From assembly GCF_042678405.1 (NCBI RefSeq), contig NZ_JBHTLI010000002.1, positions 310,001 to 374,000 of the forward strand: a stretch of DNA of 64,000 nt, written 5' to 3'. The notes beneath the pieces are model-generated. The model was not told where the DNA came from, did not search any database, and saw only the letters and a list, made by a program, of their open reading frames with translations. The position numbers and the translations under genes were made by a program. This DNA comes from Salegentibacter_A chungangensis. Lineage in GTDB: Bacteria; Bacteroidota; Bacteroidia; Flavobacteriales; Flavobacteriaceae. Shown here piece after piece: positions 28,238 to 36,329 of the stretch (position 1 is the stretch's first letter; each line of letters begins with the position of its first letter).

Positions 28238-28960
28238 TTAATTAAAAAGTTCCTTCTCAAGTTTCAGAGCCTTCGGGAAAAGGATATTATTTTCCAGATG
28301 TACATGTAAATGCAGATCTGTCTCAAACTCATCCAATTTGGCATACATTGCCCTGTAGGTGTTACATGCGCCTTCAGGCGGAGTATAATTATTGCTCAAT
28401 TCGGCAATCTTCGCCAGCAGGTCTCCGGCGGTCTCGTGCTCATCTTCCATCATTTTTATAGGGTTTTCGGCTGTACCAAAAGCAGGACGCTGCAGTTCTC
28501 TTTCCTCCTCTTTTGCCGAAATCATTTTTTTGATGAAGGGAAATAAAATAAGCTCTTCCTTCTTCATATGGCTGGCGAGTTCCCTGGCTACACGATGGAA
28601 AAGATTTTCGATCTCAACAACTTCAGGATGACGTTCCCCGTGCACCTTAGAAACCCTGGCGGTATATTGCAGCAACAAGGGGATGCTTTCTTCCACATAA
28701 GAGTGGTGTACGTTTACGATATGATCAGTAAGAAAATCTATTTTCCATTTATTGTAGTCAAGATTCCTGTCGGTACTGCCATTTACATTAACTAATTCTT
28801 CTTCAATTTCAGTGAGATCAAGGTTCTTTTTTCTACAGGCTTCTTCAATACTTATACCTCCGCCGCAGCAAAAATCTATCCCGTGCTTTTTAAAGATGTG
28901 TGCCGTCTTGATATTTTCGGTAACCAGGTCGGCAACGGTTCTGTTTCTTAATGTCTCCAT
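28238..28960 (-). CDS. ric: RIC di-iron iron-sulfur-cluster repair protein (ScdA/YtfE type)
   Basis: A 240-residue cytoplasmic protein. The N-terminal ScdA_N domain carries the HGIDFCCGGG motif. The hemerythrin-like di-iron domain follows, with ligands in HIVNVHHSY, HGERHPEV, HMKKEE, DEHETAGD and HLHVHLENNILFP. The family repairs FeS clusters damaged by NO or oxidants and can act on NO itself. The gene is preceded by a Crp/Fnr-type palindrome abutting the nosY stop codon, so it is probably controlled with the nos genes although transcribed separately. Its length fits the two-domain form. Confidence 0.93.
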   Translation of the reverse strand: METLRNRTVADLVTENIKTAHIFKKHGIDFCCGGGISIEEACRKKNLDLTEIEEELVNVNGSTDRNLDYNKWKIDFLTDHIVNVHHSYVEESIPLLLQYTARVSKVHGERHPEVVEIENLFHRVARELASHMKKEELILFPFIKKMISAKEEERELQRPAFGTAENPIKMMEDEHETAGDLLAKIAELSNNYTPPEGACNTYRAMYAKLDEFETDLHLHVHLENNILFPKALKLEKELFN

Positions 28961-28987
28961 CGCTTAATTTATTTAAGTTTACAGGTG

Positions 28988-28995
28988 TAAAGATC
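28988..28995 (-). promoter_or_regulatory. Weak -7 box of ric
   Basis: On the minus strand this reads GATCTTTA, four of six consensus positions of TAnnTTTG. It is listed because its near edge is exactly 29.5 bp from the centre of the Crp/Fnr-type palindrome. Confidence 0.35.
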
Positions 28996-29014
28996 AGGCA
29001 GTACCGCATCAATT

Positions 29015-29034
29015 TTTATGAGCCTGCTCATAAA
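29015..29034. promoter_or_regulatory. Crp/Fnr-type operator before ric
   Basis: TTTATGAGCCTGCTCATAAA is a near-perfect 20-bp palindrome directly against the nosY stop codon. Compared with the TTATGAC-N4-GTCATAA sites before the cytochrome genes, the C/G of each half is swapped, but the TTATGA arms and the spacing are kept. Confidence 0.7.
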
Positions 29035-29817
29035 CTAAAAATCTTTTTTCGAAGAAACCTTAAGGATTCTGAAAACCGGTAAAAGCACCCACAGGATAAG
29101 CATCCCAAAGGAAGTCAAGGCTCCCAGGTAAGTCCCGAAAAATTGTTTGAATACCGCTCCCGTATAACCCAGCAAAGCCGAAATATCCAGTTTAAGGAGG
29201 ATAAGTATCCTGGACAGGTCTATGGGGTTTAACATACTGGCAATAAGTGAAAATTTATCTAACGGGTAATCCTGAAAATAGACCAGAGAAAGAAGAAAAA
29301 TTCCATCATAAACCACCGCCAGAAAAAGCCAAAGCAGAATAGCATAGCCGAAACCTTTGATCTTATTTTCGTTGGATAGGGCAATGTTAAAGGCCAGGGC
29401 GGTAAAAATAAAGGTAAGTAACACCCCGGTTACCAGCAGAGAGATAAAATTCCAGATCACTGCCGACTGGAATAGTCCGTACAAAACAAAGGGTAAACCC
29501 AGCCCAAGGACCAGGCTCATGGAAAGGGAAACCGCCACACCTAAATATTGACCAAGAAACACCGAACTTCGCTTTACCGGCTGGGCAAGCAACAGCTCGG
29601 TGAACTCCCTGGAATTATAATAATACATTACCCCGAAGATTGTCCCTATTAAAGGCACCAGGATTATTATCACATTCATAAGGGTGATCACCGCATTTGA
29701 AAGGTCGTTGTTTAGAAATAGTAAGGTCACTCCGAGAAGCAGGTAGAAGAAAAAATACACATAGCTCCAGCGGCTTCTGAAAAGATCGTAAAAACTGTAT
29801 TTTAATATCTTAAGCAT
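29035..29817 (-). CDS. nosY: NosY-type ABC transporter permease
   Basis: A 260-residue inner-membrane protein with six predicted helices, of the ABC-2 permease type. It overlaps nosF by eight bases and ends the nos operon. In the known system NosD, NosF and NosY form an ABC-type complex that services copper-sulfide cluster assembly on NosZ. Sequence alone would only give 'ABC-2 permease'; the NosY call relies on context. It retains the short FYDLFRSRWSY N-terminal amphipathic segment seen in many such permeases. Confidence 0.88.
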   Translation of the reverse strand: MLKILKYSFYDLFRSRWSYVYFFFYLLLGVTLLFLNNDLSNAVITLMNVIIILVPLIGTIFGVMYYYNSREFTELLLAQPVKRSSVFLGQYLGVAVSLSMSLVLGLGLPFVLYGLFQSAVIWNFISLLVTGVLLTFIFTALAFNIALSNENKIKGFGYAILLWLFLAVVYDGIFLLSLVYFQDYPLDKFSLIASMLNPIDLSRILILLKLDISALLGYTGAVFKQFFGTYLGALTSFGMLILWVLLPVFRILKVSSKKDF

Positions 29818-30517
29818 TATTGTCTTTTAATATAGTTGCAATAGCGTGTTCAAAATCTTCCTGTCCCGTCTTTGTCTTAAGTTCAGAGATACTACCGTTA
29901 AAGTAGATCTTCCCTTCCAGTAGAAATACGATCCTGTCCGAGATCTCCTCTACAAAACTCATAATATGACTGGTGATCAGGATTGTTTTTCCCTTCTCCT
30001 TTTCCCTTTGAATTAGCTCCTTAAGCCGAATAAGGGAAATAGGATCCAGCCCGGAGGTAGGCTCGTCCAGAATTATTAAAGGGCTGTCGAACATAAAAGT
30101 GAGCACCAGATTGACCTTTTGTTTGGTTCCTCCTGAAAGTTTGTTCAGCTTCTTATCCAGGAATGGCTGAAGTTTAAAGAACTCTATAAGTCCTTCGTCC
30201 TGAGGTTTCCTTCCCCTGAGGTCCTTGATCATTCCGATTAGTTCTTTAACGCTAAGGTTACCTGGAAAGTTGGCTATTTGAGGCAGATAATCTATCTCTC
30301 TTCTGTATTTCCAATTGTTCTTTACCGCCTGTCCGTTAACCACAATATCTCCTTTTTGGGGCACTACCATCCCAAGGACACTTTTAATAAGGGTGGTTTT
30401 ACCCGAACCGTTAGGTCCAAGAACGGCAATAATCCCTTTTTGATCTATATCCAGGTCAAGGCCGTCAAGGACGGTTTGAGATCCGAATTCTTTATGTAGG
30501 TTCTTTATACTTACCAT
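29810..30517 (-). CDS. nosF: NosF-type ABC transporter ATPase
   Basis: A 235-residue ABC ATPase. Walker A is GPNGSGKTT (residues 34-42), the signature motif is LSGGTKQK, Walker B is LIILDEP, and the switch histidine is in ILITSHIM. It overlaps nosD by seven bases and nosY by eight, showing tight translational coupling. It should energise the NosDFY complex at the inner membrane, which assists copper-cluster maturation of the nitrous-oxide reductase. Confidence 0.92.
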   Translation of the reverse strand: MVSIKNLHKEFGSQTVLDGLDLDIDQKGIIAVLGPNGSGKTTLIKSVLGMVVPQKGDIVVNGQAVKNNWKYRREIDYLPQIANFPGNLSVKELIGMIKDLRGRKPQDEGLIEFFKLQPFLDKKLNKLSGGTKQKVNLVLTFMFDSPLIILDEPTSGLDPISLIRLKELIQREKEKGKTILITSHIMSFVEEISDRIVFLLEGKIYFNGSISELKTKTGQEDFEHAIATILKDNNA

Positions 30518-31746
30518 TGTACTTTTTTCATTCTGGGGTTCTCATCAACAAGTTCGGCCGGAGTAAAAATGGGACTAACCTTCTCCGAAAAGTTCAATAT
30601 ATCTATAAACATGCTCCTTAGCAGGATAATGGCTTCCGGGGTCTTATTAACCAGGTAGGAAAACAATTTCACCGGCCTGTAAGGCACATCTCCTATTCCG
30701 TCTTTATCAAGATCATAACCGGAATAATCGCTCCAGTAATTATTGTCGAACTTATTTTCATTTATATGCCCTGCATACGCCAGGTCAAATGAATTATAGA
30801 GAAAATTATTTTCTGAAAATACATTCTGATAACAGGCGCCGTGCACCTTTATGGCGTAGCCGTTATTAAAGAATTCGTTCTGAACATAGTCCATACGGGT
30901 GGTCCCGTCGGCATTAATGGCGATGGTATTATCTTCAAAAACATTATGCTTTAATTCGGCGTCGGTGATCTCTTTCAGCAACAGGCCATAAGATGCAGCT
31001 CCCCAGTTCTTTTTAAAATGATTTCCCGTCATTTCAATAAACTTAGAGAACATTACCGCAACCCCGGCACCGTTATTCTCAAAGGTGTTATTTATATACC
31101 TATCGTGATTGGAAAACATAAAATGTAATCCGTAACGCAGGTTATCTTTACAGAGGTTACCGGAAATACTGCATTCATTCACAAATTCAAGATAAATTCC
31201 GTCACGCATTCCCTTAACCCGGTTATTGTCTATTCTGATATTATTGCAATGCCATAAATGAACTCCGTTACCGGAATTTGCTTCTTCATTTGCCTCTCCT
31301 TGTATAGTATTTTCCAGGATCACCCCGTTACTGGATTTTTCTATGAGAAGACCAAAGAATACATTTTCCATTTCAATATTCTCTATCCTGAAATCCTTTG
31401 AGCCTGCAATAAGAATCCCTGCAAATTCTTCTAAATAACTTCTGCCAACGTTAATGATCTTAAGGTTCTGAATACTGAAGTTTTCTGCTCTTATACTAAA
31501 GGCTGTCCCCTTATTTCCGGCGTCTACTACGGCTCCCGCTTCCCCTGTAAGGTGAAGAGACTTGTTTATAATAGTGATGTCATATTCCTTATAAATCCCT
31601 TTCCTTATCCTTATGGTATCGCCGTTTTCGGCTATATTCACAGCATCCTGAATTGAAGTGATCCTGCAGGATTTACAGACCTCAATTTCGGAAGCCGAGA
31701 CCGTGAAAGCATAAAGGCTAAAAAGAAAGAATATTAGATTTCTCAT
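30511..31746 (-). CDS. nosD: NosD, periplasmic copper-site maturation protein
   Basis: A 411-residue right-handed beta-helix protein with a signal peptide ending VSASE. Repeating NosD/CASH turns such as NNIRIDNNRVKGMRDGIYLE and NGAGVAVMFSKFIEMTGNHF run from about residue 80 to 330. NosD delivers copper or sulfur to NosZ through the NosFY ABC complex. It starts exactly at the last base of nosL. The length is in the normal range for NosD, and no break is seen. Confidence 0.93.
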   Translation of the reverse strand: MRNLIFFLFSLYAFTVSASEIEVCKSCRITSIQDAVNIAENGDTIRIRKGIYKEYDITIINKSLHLTGEAGAVVDAGNKGTAFSIRAENFSIQNLKIINVGRSYLEEFAGILIAGSKDFRIENIEMENVFFGLLIEKSSNGVILENTIQGEANEEANSGNGVHLWHCNNIRIDNNRVKGMRDGIYLEFVNECSISGNLCKDNLRYGLHFMFSNHDRYINNTFENNGAGVAVMFSKFIEMTGNHFKKNWGAASYGLLLKEITDAELKHNVFEDNTIAINADGTTRMDYVQNEFFNNGYAIKVHGACYQNVFSENNFLYNSFDLAYAGHINENKFDNNYWSDYSGYDLDKDGIGDVPYRPVKLFSYLVNKTPEAIILLRSMFIDILNFSEKVSPIFTPAELVDENPRMKKVQW

Positions 31747-32216
31747 TATTCGGCAGACTTATCTTTCAATGAAATGGAGTCTTCCAAAAGGAAATGATCC
31801 TTTAGTTCCTGCCATTTAAATACGGCTGATTTACCGGGGTCGCTAAAATCGTCAGCATTTTTAAGGGCTGCCAGATTTGCTCCCATAGGGCTGTTTATAG
31901 CATCGCTGATGATGAAAACAGCAGTATTGACTTCCAGCATAGTCCCAGGATCAGAATAATCAGCAACCATCACTTTTGCCAGGTCATTCTCATTTTGATA
32001 TTCAAGAATATCCTTTACAAGACATTCAATGGCATCGTATTTAAACTGTTTCCCTTTAGAAGTTACTATTTGTGCTGAATGGGCCTTGCTTACTATGGTC
32101 ATTTTACAATACTGACATGCATCCTGCCCATATACTATTGGCTCCGGCTGCAGGCTGCAGGAAAGAAAGCTCAGACTAAACAGCAGCAAAAGGAATATTT
32201 TAGATGTCTTTTCCAT
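31746..32216 (-). CDS. nosL: NosL, copper-chaperone lipoprotein
   Basis: A 156-residue lipoprotein. The lipobox LSCS (cysteine near residue 20) follows the signal peptide, and the metal-binding motif GQDACQYCKM appears near residue 33 with M of CKM as a possible Cu(I) ligand. NosL binds Cu(I) and supplies it for the NosZ metal sites. The rest carries the family block FKYDAIECLVKDIL. It is 12 bases after the upstream membrane-protein gene and touches nosD. Confidence 0.93.
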   Translation of the reverse strand: MEKTSKIFLLLLFSLSFLSCSLQPEPIVYGQDACQYCKMTIVSKAHSAQIVTSKGKQFKYDAIECLVKDILEYQNENDLAKVMVADYSDPGTMLEVNTAVFIISDAINSPMGANLAALKNADDFSDPGKSAVFKWQELKDHFLLEDSISLKDKSAE

Positions 32217-32228
32217 AGCTTATGAAAT

Positions 32229-32840
32229 TTAAAAACTTCTTTTTTCCTTTTTACCCAGGAAGAACGCTCCCAGGGTAAGCAGCATCCCTAAAAACATCAG
32301 GTATGCTCCGGCCCTCGGATAAGAATGAGCCGTAAAGTTCAATATCTTTTCAGTCCCGAATAAAGGGGGCTTATAGCTTAGGGGGTTCCCGGCTTCATCG
32401 GTAAGTTTGATAATCGCTTTAGGATCAAGGTCTGTCCCGTAATCCAGAAGCCAGTTATTAAAATCCATCATTCCCAGGGTTCCTAGGACAAGCATTAGAA
32501 TAAACCAGCCAAGAAACCAGTACGGGCTTATTTTTCCCAAAAGGCCAAATACGCCAAGAAAAACACCAAGAGCAGCCATTCCCCCAATTACCATAGGAAA
32601 TATTCTGAATTCCCACATTTCGGCTGGAGTTGGAATCTTTTTCATACCAATATAGTGGTTAACCCCGTCTATATTTTGAATATCAAACTCCTCTTCTCCT
32701 TCAATTCCGCTTATATAGATATTCATTCCCATAGGATCCGGATACTGCGGGGCACCAAGTCTTATGTTCCAAAGCGGAAAATAGAAAAGGCCCAGCAACA
32801 AAAGGGATCCGATAATCATTAATAGTCCTGACTTTTTCAT
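32229..32840 (-). CDS. Membrane protein of the nos operon, function unknown
   Basis: About 203 residues with four predicted membrane helices: GLLMIIGSLLLLGLFYF near the start, then two in the middle and one at the C terminus. A periplasmic segment between helices 1 and 2 contains IQNIDGVNHYIGMKKIPTPAEMWEF. I do not recognise a named family; its position between nosZ and nosL is that of small membrane proteins often found in atypical nos clusters. The start at 32840 (MKKSGLLM) is preferred because an upstream in-frame ATG at 32924 would put 28 codons inside a stable hairpin. A supporting role in electron delivery or maturation is a guess. Confidence 0.75.
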   Translation of the reverse strand: MKKSGLLMIIGSLLLLGLFYFPLWNIRLGAPQYPDPMGMNIYISGIEGEEEFDIQNIDGVNHYIGMKKIPTPAEMWEFRIFPMVIGGMAALGVFLGVFGLLGKISPYWFLGWFILMLVLGTLGMMDFNNWLLDYGTDLDPKAIIKLTDEAGNPLSYKPPLFGTEKILNFTAHSYPRAGAYLMFLGMLLTLGAFFLGKKEKRSF

Positions 32841-32856
32841 TTGTAATGTTTTAGAA

Positions 32857-32897
32857 GAGAAAGCGGGGGCAGTGTTTTGGGGCTCCCCCGCCTTCTC
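32857..32897 (-). terminator. Intercistronic hairpin after nosZ
   Basis: GAGAAGGCGGGGG pairs with CCCCCGCTTTCTC (13 pairs, one G-U) around a 15-base loop, directly between nosZ and the next gene. No strong T-run follows, so it more likely stabilises the nosZ message or partly attenuates downstream genes than fully terminates. Confidence 0.6.
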
Positions 32898-32939
32898 AGT
32901 CATCTGAAAACAACCGATTTTCAACTAATTAAATCGTTA

Positions 32940-34904
32940 TTAATCTTCACCTAATCCCCAGGTAAGAGGCACATTGGAGTTTTTAGCTGAAACCCTAACA
33001 TAACCCTGCATTTCCTGGTGTAATGCTGAACAGAAGTCGGTACAATAGAATGGCCATACCCCTTCTCTCTTAGGTTCCCAGATAAAGGTTTTGGTACCAC
33101 CAGGCATAATTAACTGTTCTGAAGTGTTAGCTCCTATCATCGCAATCCCGTGTGGTACATCATAGTCCTGCTCAAGGTTGGTCACGTGGAAGTATACTTT
33201 ATCCCCAACTTTGATACCTTCAATGTTATCTGGCGCAAAGTGACTACGGATCATCGTCATATAAACGTGAACCTCATTACCATTACGTTCTACCCTGGCT
33301 TCACTTTCATTCTTGACCGCGTGCTCGTGCTCATTTTCATCAAGCTTGTAGATCTTCTTAGAGTTTTCTTTTACGATACTGGCCTCGATACCGGCAGCAT
33401 AGTGTGGCTCCCCTACGGTTGGGAAGTCAAGTAAAAGTTCCATTTTCTCTCCCGATATATCATAAAGCTGTGCCGAATGGTTCACTTCAGGTCCTGTTGG
33501 AAGATAACGGTCTTTGGTAATCTTGTTCATCGCCACCAGATACTTCCCGAAAGGTTTTCTGGAGTTTCCACCAGGGATCATAAGGTGACCCACAGAATAG
33601 TAAGTTGGTTTTCGGTCTACCACTTCCCAGGTATCCAGTTTCCATTTCACCACTTCAGAAGAAATAAAGAATGTTGTATAAGCATTTCCCTTTCCGTCAA
33701 ACTCGGTATGCAGTGGTCCTAATCCTGCCTGTTTCACACTTCCGGCACGAACGGCTTCAAAATCCAGCACCGGTACTCCGTAAGCTTCTCCGGCATAGTT
33801 CTCCTCTTCGATAGCCTTAAGCATCTTAGAGAACGAGTGTATGGTTAGGTCTGCTGAAAGTTTCCCTGCACCCACAATGTACTCTCCGGAAGGATCCACG
33901 TCACATCCGTGAGGAGACTTCGGAATCGGAAGAAAATAAATGGCTCCCGGCACATCAGTTGGGTTTACGGAAACCACTTCTTCCTTCATTGTGGTTGTAG
34001 CGGTTTGGGTATGCTCATCGAAAACATTGTGCGCATACTTTGCTTTGATCTTCTCTCCCCCACCATTTTTTACATATTCCTCGATCTTTTTCCAGTTGAT
34101 GGCAGCTATATAATCTTTATCATTTTGAGATGCGTTCACCTCCAGCAAACTGTGAGCTTCTTCAGTATTATAAGTAGTAAAGAAGAACCAGCCGTGAGAT
34201 TTATTTCTTCCCGGGTGAGAAAGGTCATAGTTAAAACCAGGCATTGCAATCTGGAATTCAATATTCATTCTTCCCGTTTCAGGATGTACAGAAATAAAGG
34301 TAAGAGGCCCTTTAAAATTACCCTTCATTTCACTGATAGGCATATCTTTTTGAGGGCTTGGAACAGCAAATCGGGTTCCGGCCACCACATACTCGGTATT
34401 TTCGGTCACAAAAGAAGAACTGTGGTTTCCGGCAGAATTCGGAACTTCAATGATCTCTGTGGTCTCAAAAGTAGTTAGGTCTATTCGGGCTATACGAGGA
34501 GTATTGTTCTCGTTAATAAAAACCCAGCGCCCGTCAAGCTCCCCCTTGGTTTGTGAAATATCAGGGTGGTGAGAATCTCCCCAGGGAACAAATCCAAAGG
34601 AAGTATTTAACATCGCTTTGGTCTCTTCGTTATATCCATAGCCTTTCTCGGCATCCTGTGAGAATACAGGAATCACTTTTAGCAACCGGCCAGATGGCAG
34701 CCCATAAACAGAAAGCTGTCCGCTGAAACCTCCGGAGAAAAAACCGTAATATTCATCGTGCTCACCTGGGGCTACATAAACCCGCTCGGCGGCGTTGGCC
34801 GCTAAGGCCCCCGACTTTTCTTTTTCGCCTTTTTCTTCTGAGTTACAGGACTGAAGGAACAGACCTAACACAGCAAGAGCGATTAAATGAAGAATTCTTT
34901 TCAT
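32940..34904 (-). CDS. nosZ: Nitrous-oxide reductase NosZ, atypical (clade II-like, lipoprotein)
   Basis: A 654-residue enzyme that reduces N2O to N2. The N terminus is a Sec lipoprotein signal (LQSC lipobox near residue 19), not the twin-arginine signal of classical NosZ. The beta-propeller half shows the CuZ histidine motifs DSHHPD, GNHSSS, SPHGCDV and PLHTEFDG. The C-terminal cupredoxin half holds the CuA motif C621-TDF-C625-SAL-H629-QE-M632. Sec export, absence of RR, and the surrounding genes fit the atypical clade. It is anchored to a membrane, likely facing the periplasm, and takes electrons from c-type cytochromes such as those encoded next door. Confidence 0.96.
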   Translation of the reverse strand: MKRILHLIALAVLGLFLQSCNSEEKGEKEKSGALAANAAERVYVAPGEHDEYYGFFSGGFSGQLSVYGLPSGRLLKVIPVFSQDAEKGYGYNEETKAMLNTSFGFVPWGDSHHPDISQTKGELDGRWVFINENNTPRIARIDLTTFETTEIIEVPNSAGNHSSSFVTENTEYVVAGTRFAVPSPQKDMPISEMKGNFKGPLTFISVHPETGRMNIEFQIAMPGFNYDLSHPGRNKSHGWFFFTTYNTEEAHSLLEVNASQNDKDYIAAINWKKIEEYVKNGGGEKIKAKYAHNVFDEHTQTATTTMKEEVVSVNPTDVPGAIYFLPIPKSPHGCDVDPSGEYIVGAGKLSADLTIHSFSKMLKAIEEENYAGEAYGVPVLDFEAVRAGSVKQAGLGPLHTEFDGKGNAYTTFFISSEVVKWKLDTWEVVDRKPTYYSVGHLMIPGGNSRKPFGKYLVAMNKITKDRYLPTGPEVNHSAQLYDISGEKMELLLDFPTVGEPHYAAGIEASIVKENSKKIYKLDENEHEHAVKNESEARVERNGNEVHVYMTMIRSHFAPDNIEGIKVGDKVYFHVTNLEQDYDVPHGIAMIGANTSEQLIMPGGTKTFIWEPKREGVWPFYCTDFCSALHQEMQGYVRVSAKNSNVPLTWGLGED

Positions 34905-34950
34905 AAGATTAATATTTATAATTAAAAAGGAGTTAGTGTATATTGGGAGC

Positions 34951-34958
34951 CAAATTTA
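34951..34958 (-). promoter_or_regulatory. -7 box of the nosZ operon
   Basis: On the minus strand this reads TAAATTTG, a full match to TAnnTTTG, 47 bases before the nosZ start. The Crp/Fnr-type palindrome is centred 29.5 bp upstream of its near edge. Confidence 0.7.
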
Positions 34959-34979
34959 GTCTTGAAGAATAAGTTTAAA

Positions 34980-34995
34980 TATGACCGCCGTCATC
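34980..34995. promoter_or_regulatory. Crp/Fnr-type operator before nosZ
   Basis: TATGAC-CGCC-GTCATC shares the TATGAC arms of the cytochrome-gene sites and lies just after the stop codon of the upstream cytochrome gene. With the -7 box at 34951-34958 it would sit at about -42 from the transcription start, a class II activator position. Confidence 0.75.
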
Positions 34996-34996
34996 A

Positions 34997-35500
34997 TTAA
35001 TTATCATTGCTTCTAAAATATTCCAGAACAGCCCGGGCATCTGCCTCACTAAGGTTCTGATTTGCCATTACCGCCATATTAGATTCTATCACCAATTGCT
35101 TTGCAATAGGGTCTTTAGCGATCATCTCTTCAGGATTAAGGATCATATTCATAATCCACTCCGGGGAGCGTCTTTCTGAAACTCCGCTAAGGGCAGGACC
35201 AATGAATTTTTTATCCATTTTATGGCAGGCAGAACACATATTTTTAAACACATTCTGGCCGTGAGCTGCCATCTCCTGATCTATGGATTCCGGAACGTCT
35301 AAAGATTGAACAGGGCCTATTCCTTTATTAGAAAGATCCTTTGTTTCTGATTTATTCTCTTTTTTTACTTCTTTTTTGGTTTCAATAGAAGAATAGTCTC
35401 CTAATTTCATTTCTTCTTTTTCTTTCTTTTCAGAATTACCGCATCCCGTTGCCAGCAGGAGTAAAAAAATTAAGTAGCTACTTTTTATTACACTTTTCAT
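34997..35500 (-). CDS. Lipoprotein c-type cytochrome, probable electron donor to NosZ (paralogue 1)
   Basis: About 167 residues from the preferred start at 35500: signal MKSVIKSSYLIFLLLLATGC with lipobox ATGC, a charged linker KKEKEEMKLGDYSS, then a monohaem cytochrome c domain with CSACH and a conserved SPEWIMNMILNPEEM block. A methionine near the end (ESNMAVM) may be the sixth haem ligand. It is nearly identical over long stretches to the cytochrome at 36330-36827. The start at 35572 is rejected because the preferred start follows the operator and -7 box and begins the signal peptide. It lies directly upstream of nosZ with its own regulator site. Confidence 0.9.
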   Translation of the reverse strand: MKSVIKSSYLIFLLLLATGCGNSEKKEKEEMKLGDYSSIETKKEVKKENKSETKDLSNKGIGPVQSLDVPESIDQEMAAHGQNVFKNMCSACHKMDKKFIGPALSGVSERRSPEWIMNMILNPEEMIAKDPIAKQLVIESNMAVMANQNLSEADARAVLEYFRSNDN

Positions 35501-35528
35501 GATTTTTGGATTAAAAATTATAACATGA

Positions 35529-35536
35529 TAAAAGTA
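35529..35536 (-). promoter_or_regulatory. -7 box of cytochrome paralogue 1
   Basis: On the minus strand this reads TACTTTTA, one base off TAnnTTTG. Its near edge is 29.5 bp from the centre of the palindrome at 35557-35574. Confidence 0.55.
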
Positions 35537-35556
35537 CCCCATAAGCCGGGGTTGGT

Positions 35557-35574
35557 TTATGACCTCAGTCATAA
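35557..35574. promoter_or_regulatory. Crp/Fnr-type operator before cytochrome paralogue 1
   Basis: TTATGAC-CTCA-GTCATAA has perfect 7-bp arms around a four-base spacer. It matches the site before the second cytochrome operon in every arm position. Confidence 0.8.
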
Positions 35575-35675
35575 GAGAAAAATAATTGAGAAGGTCTTTA
35601 TTTTAAAGGAACTCCGGTTTTTAATCCAAAAAGGGACACAAGGTAAAAGAGAGGAGTTTTTACAGTCATTAATAA

Positions 35676-35705
35676 AAAATAGCCGATGTCTCCATCGGCT
35701 ATTTT
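35676..35705 (-). terminator. Terminator after the fasciclin gene
   Basis: A 13-bp perfect stem (AAAATAGCCGATG with CATCGGCTATTTT) with a four-base loop, ending in a T-run on either strand. It separates the cytochrome-fasciclin operon from the next promoter. Confidence 0.9.
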
Positions 35706-35750
35706 ACCCTATTACCTATTAAAAAAACCAACTAATAAATACGCATAGGT

Positions 35751-36323
35751 TTAATTTTCAGGAAGGATCACCTTATCCACTACATGTACAATCCCATTAC
35801 CGGCCTCTACACTTCCAAGGATCCTGGATCCGCCAATATATACATCTTCACCTTCAACAGTAACTTCTACGCTCTGGTCACTAGCCTGACCCAGTTTCTT
35901 GAATTTTTTTAAAAACTCCTTATCATATTTCCCCGGGGTAACGTGATGCTTAAGGATATATGCAAGTTTTTGTTTGTTTTCGGGCTTTAGCAGATCTTCT
36001 ACCGTGCCTTCAGGAAGGGCAGCAAAAGCCTCGTTTGTAGGTGCAAAGACCATCAGCGGGCCTGCATTCACCAAAGCATTCTCAAGCTCGGCAGCCTGTA
36101 CTGCAGCTACAAGAGTGGTATGATCTTCCGAGCCAATAGCAATATCGAGAACCGTTGGCCTTGACTCATCATCTTTTATAAAAGCCTGTCCCTGTCTTTC
36201 GGTATTAACAGCAGTACCGGTATTTTCTGTAATTGAAGTTTTCTCATTACCCTGGTCTGATTTGCAGGAAGAAAGAACCAGCATAGCGCAAAAAACGAGT
36301 AGTAAATAGATTCTTGTTTTCAT
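35751..36323 (-). CDS. Fasciclin-domain lipoprotein
   Basis: A 190-residue lipoprotein with lipobox LSSC (cysteine near residue 20) and one fasciclin (FAS1) domain at about residues 55-188. The two family motifs are visible: MVFAPTNEAFAALP and NGIVHVVDKVILP. FAS1 domains usually mediate adhesion or protein contacts; a role in docking redox partners is only a guess here. It starts six bases after the cytochrome paralogue 2 stop codon, so the two share one message under a Crp/Fnr-type site. A terminator follows. Confidence 0.92.
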   Translation of the reverse strand: MKTRIYLLLVFCAMLVLSSCKSDQGNEKTSITENTGTAVNTERQGQAFIKDDESRPTVLDIAIGSEDHTTLVAAVQAAELENALVNAGPLMVFAPTNEAFAALPEGTVEDLLKPENKQKLAYILKHHVTPGKYDKEFLKKFKKLGQASDQSVEVTVEGEDVYIGGSRILGSVEAGNGIVHVVDKVILPEN

Positions 36324-36329
36324 ATTTGG

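Noticed and set aside
32841..32924. Longer start of the membrane protein gene behind nosZ at 32924
   Set aside because: The extra 28 codons would lie in the hairpin and have no membrane or signal features; the start at 32840 opens the first transmembrane helix.
35501..35572. Longer start for cytochrome paralogue 1 at 35572
   Set aside because: It would place the regulator site and -7 box inside the coding region; the ATG at 35498-35500 starts the lipoprotein signal peptide.
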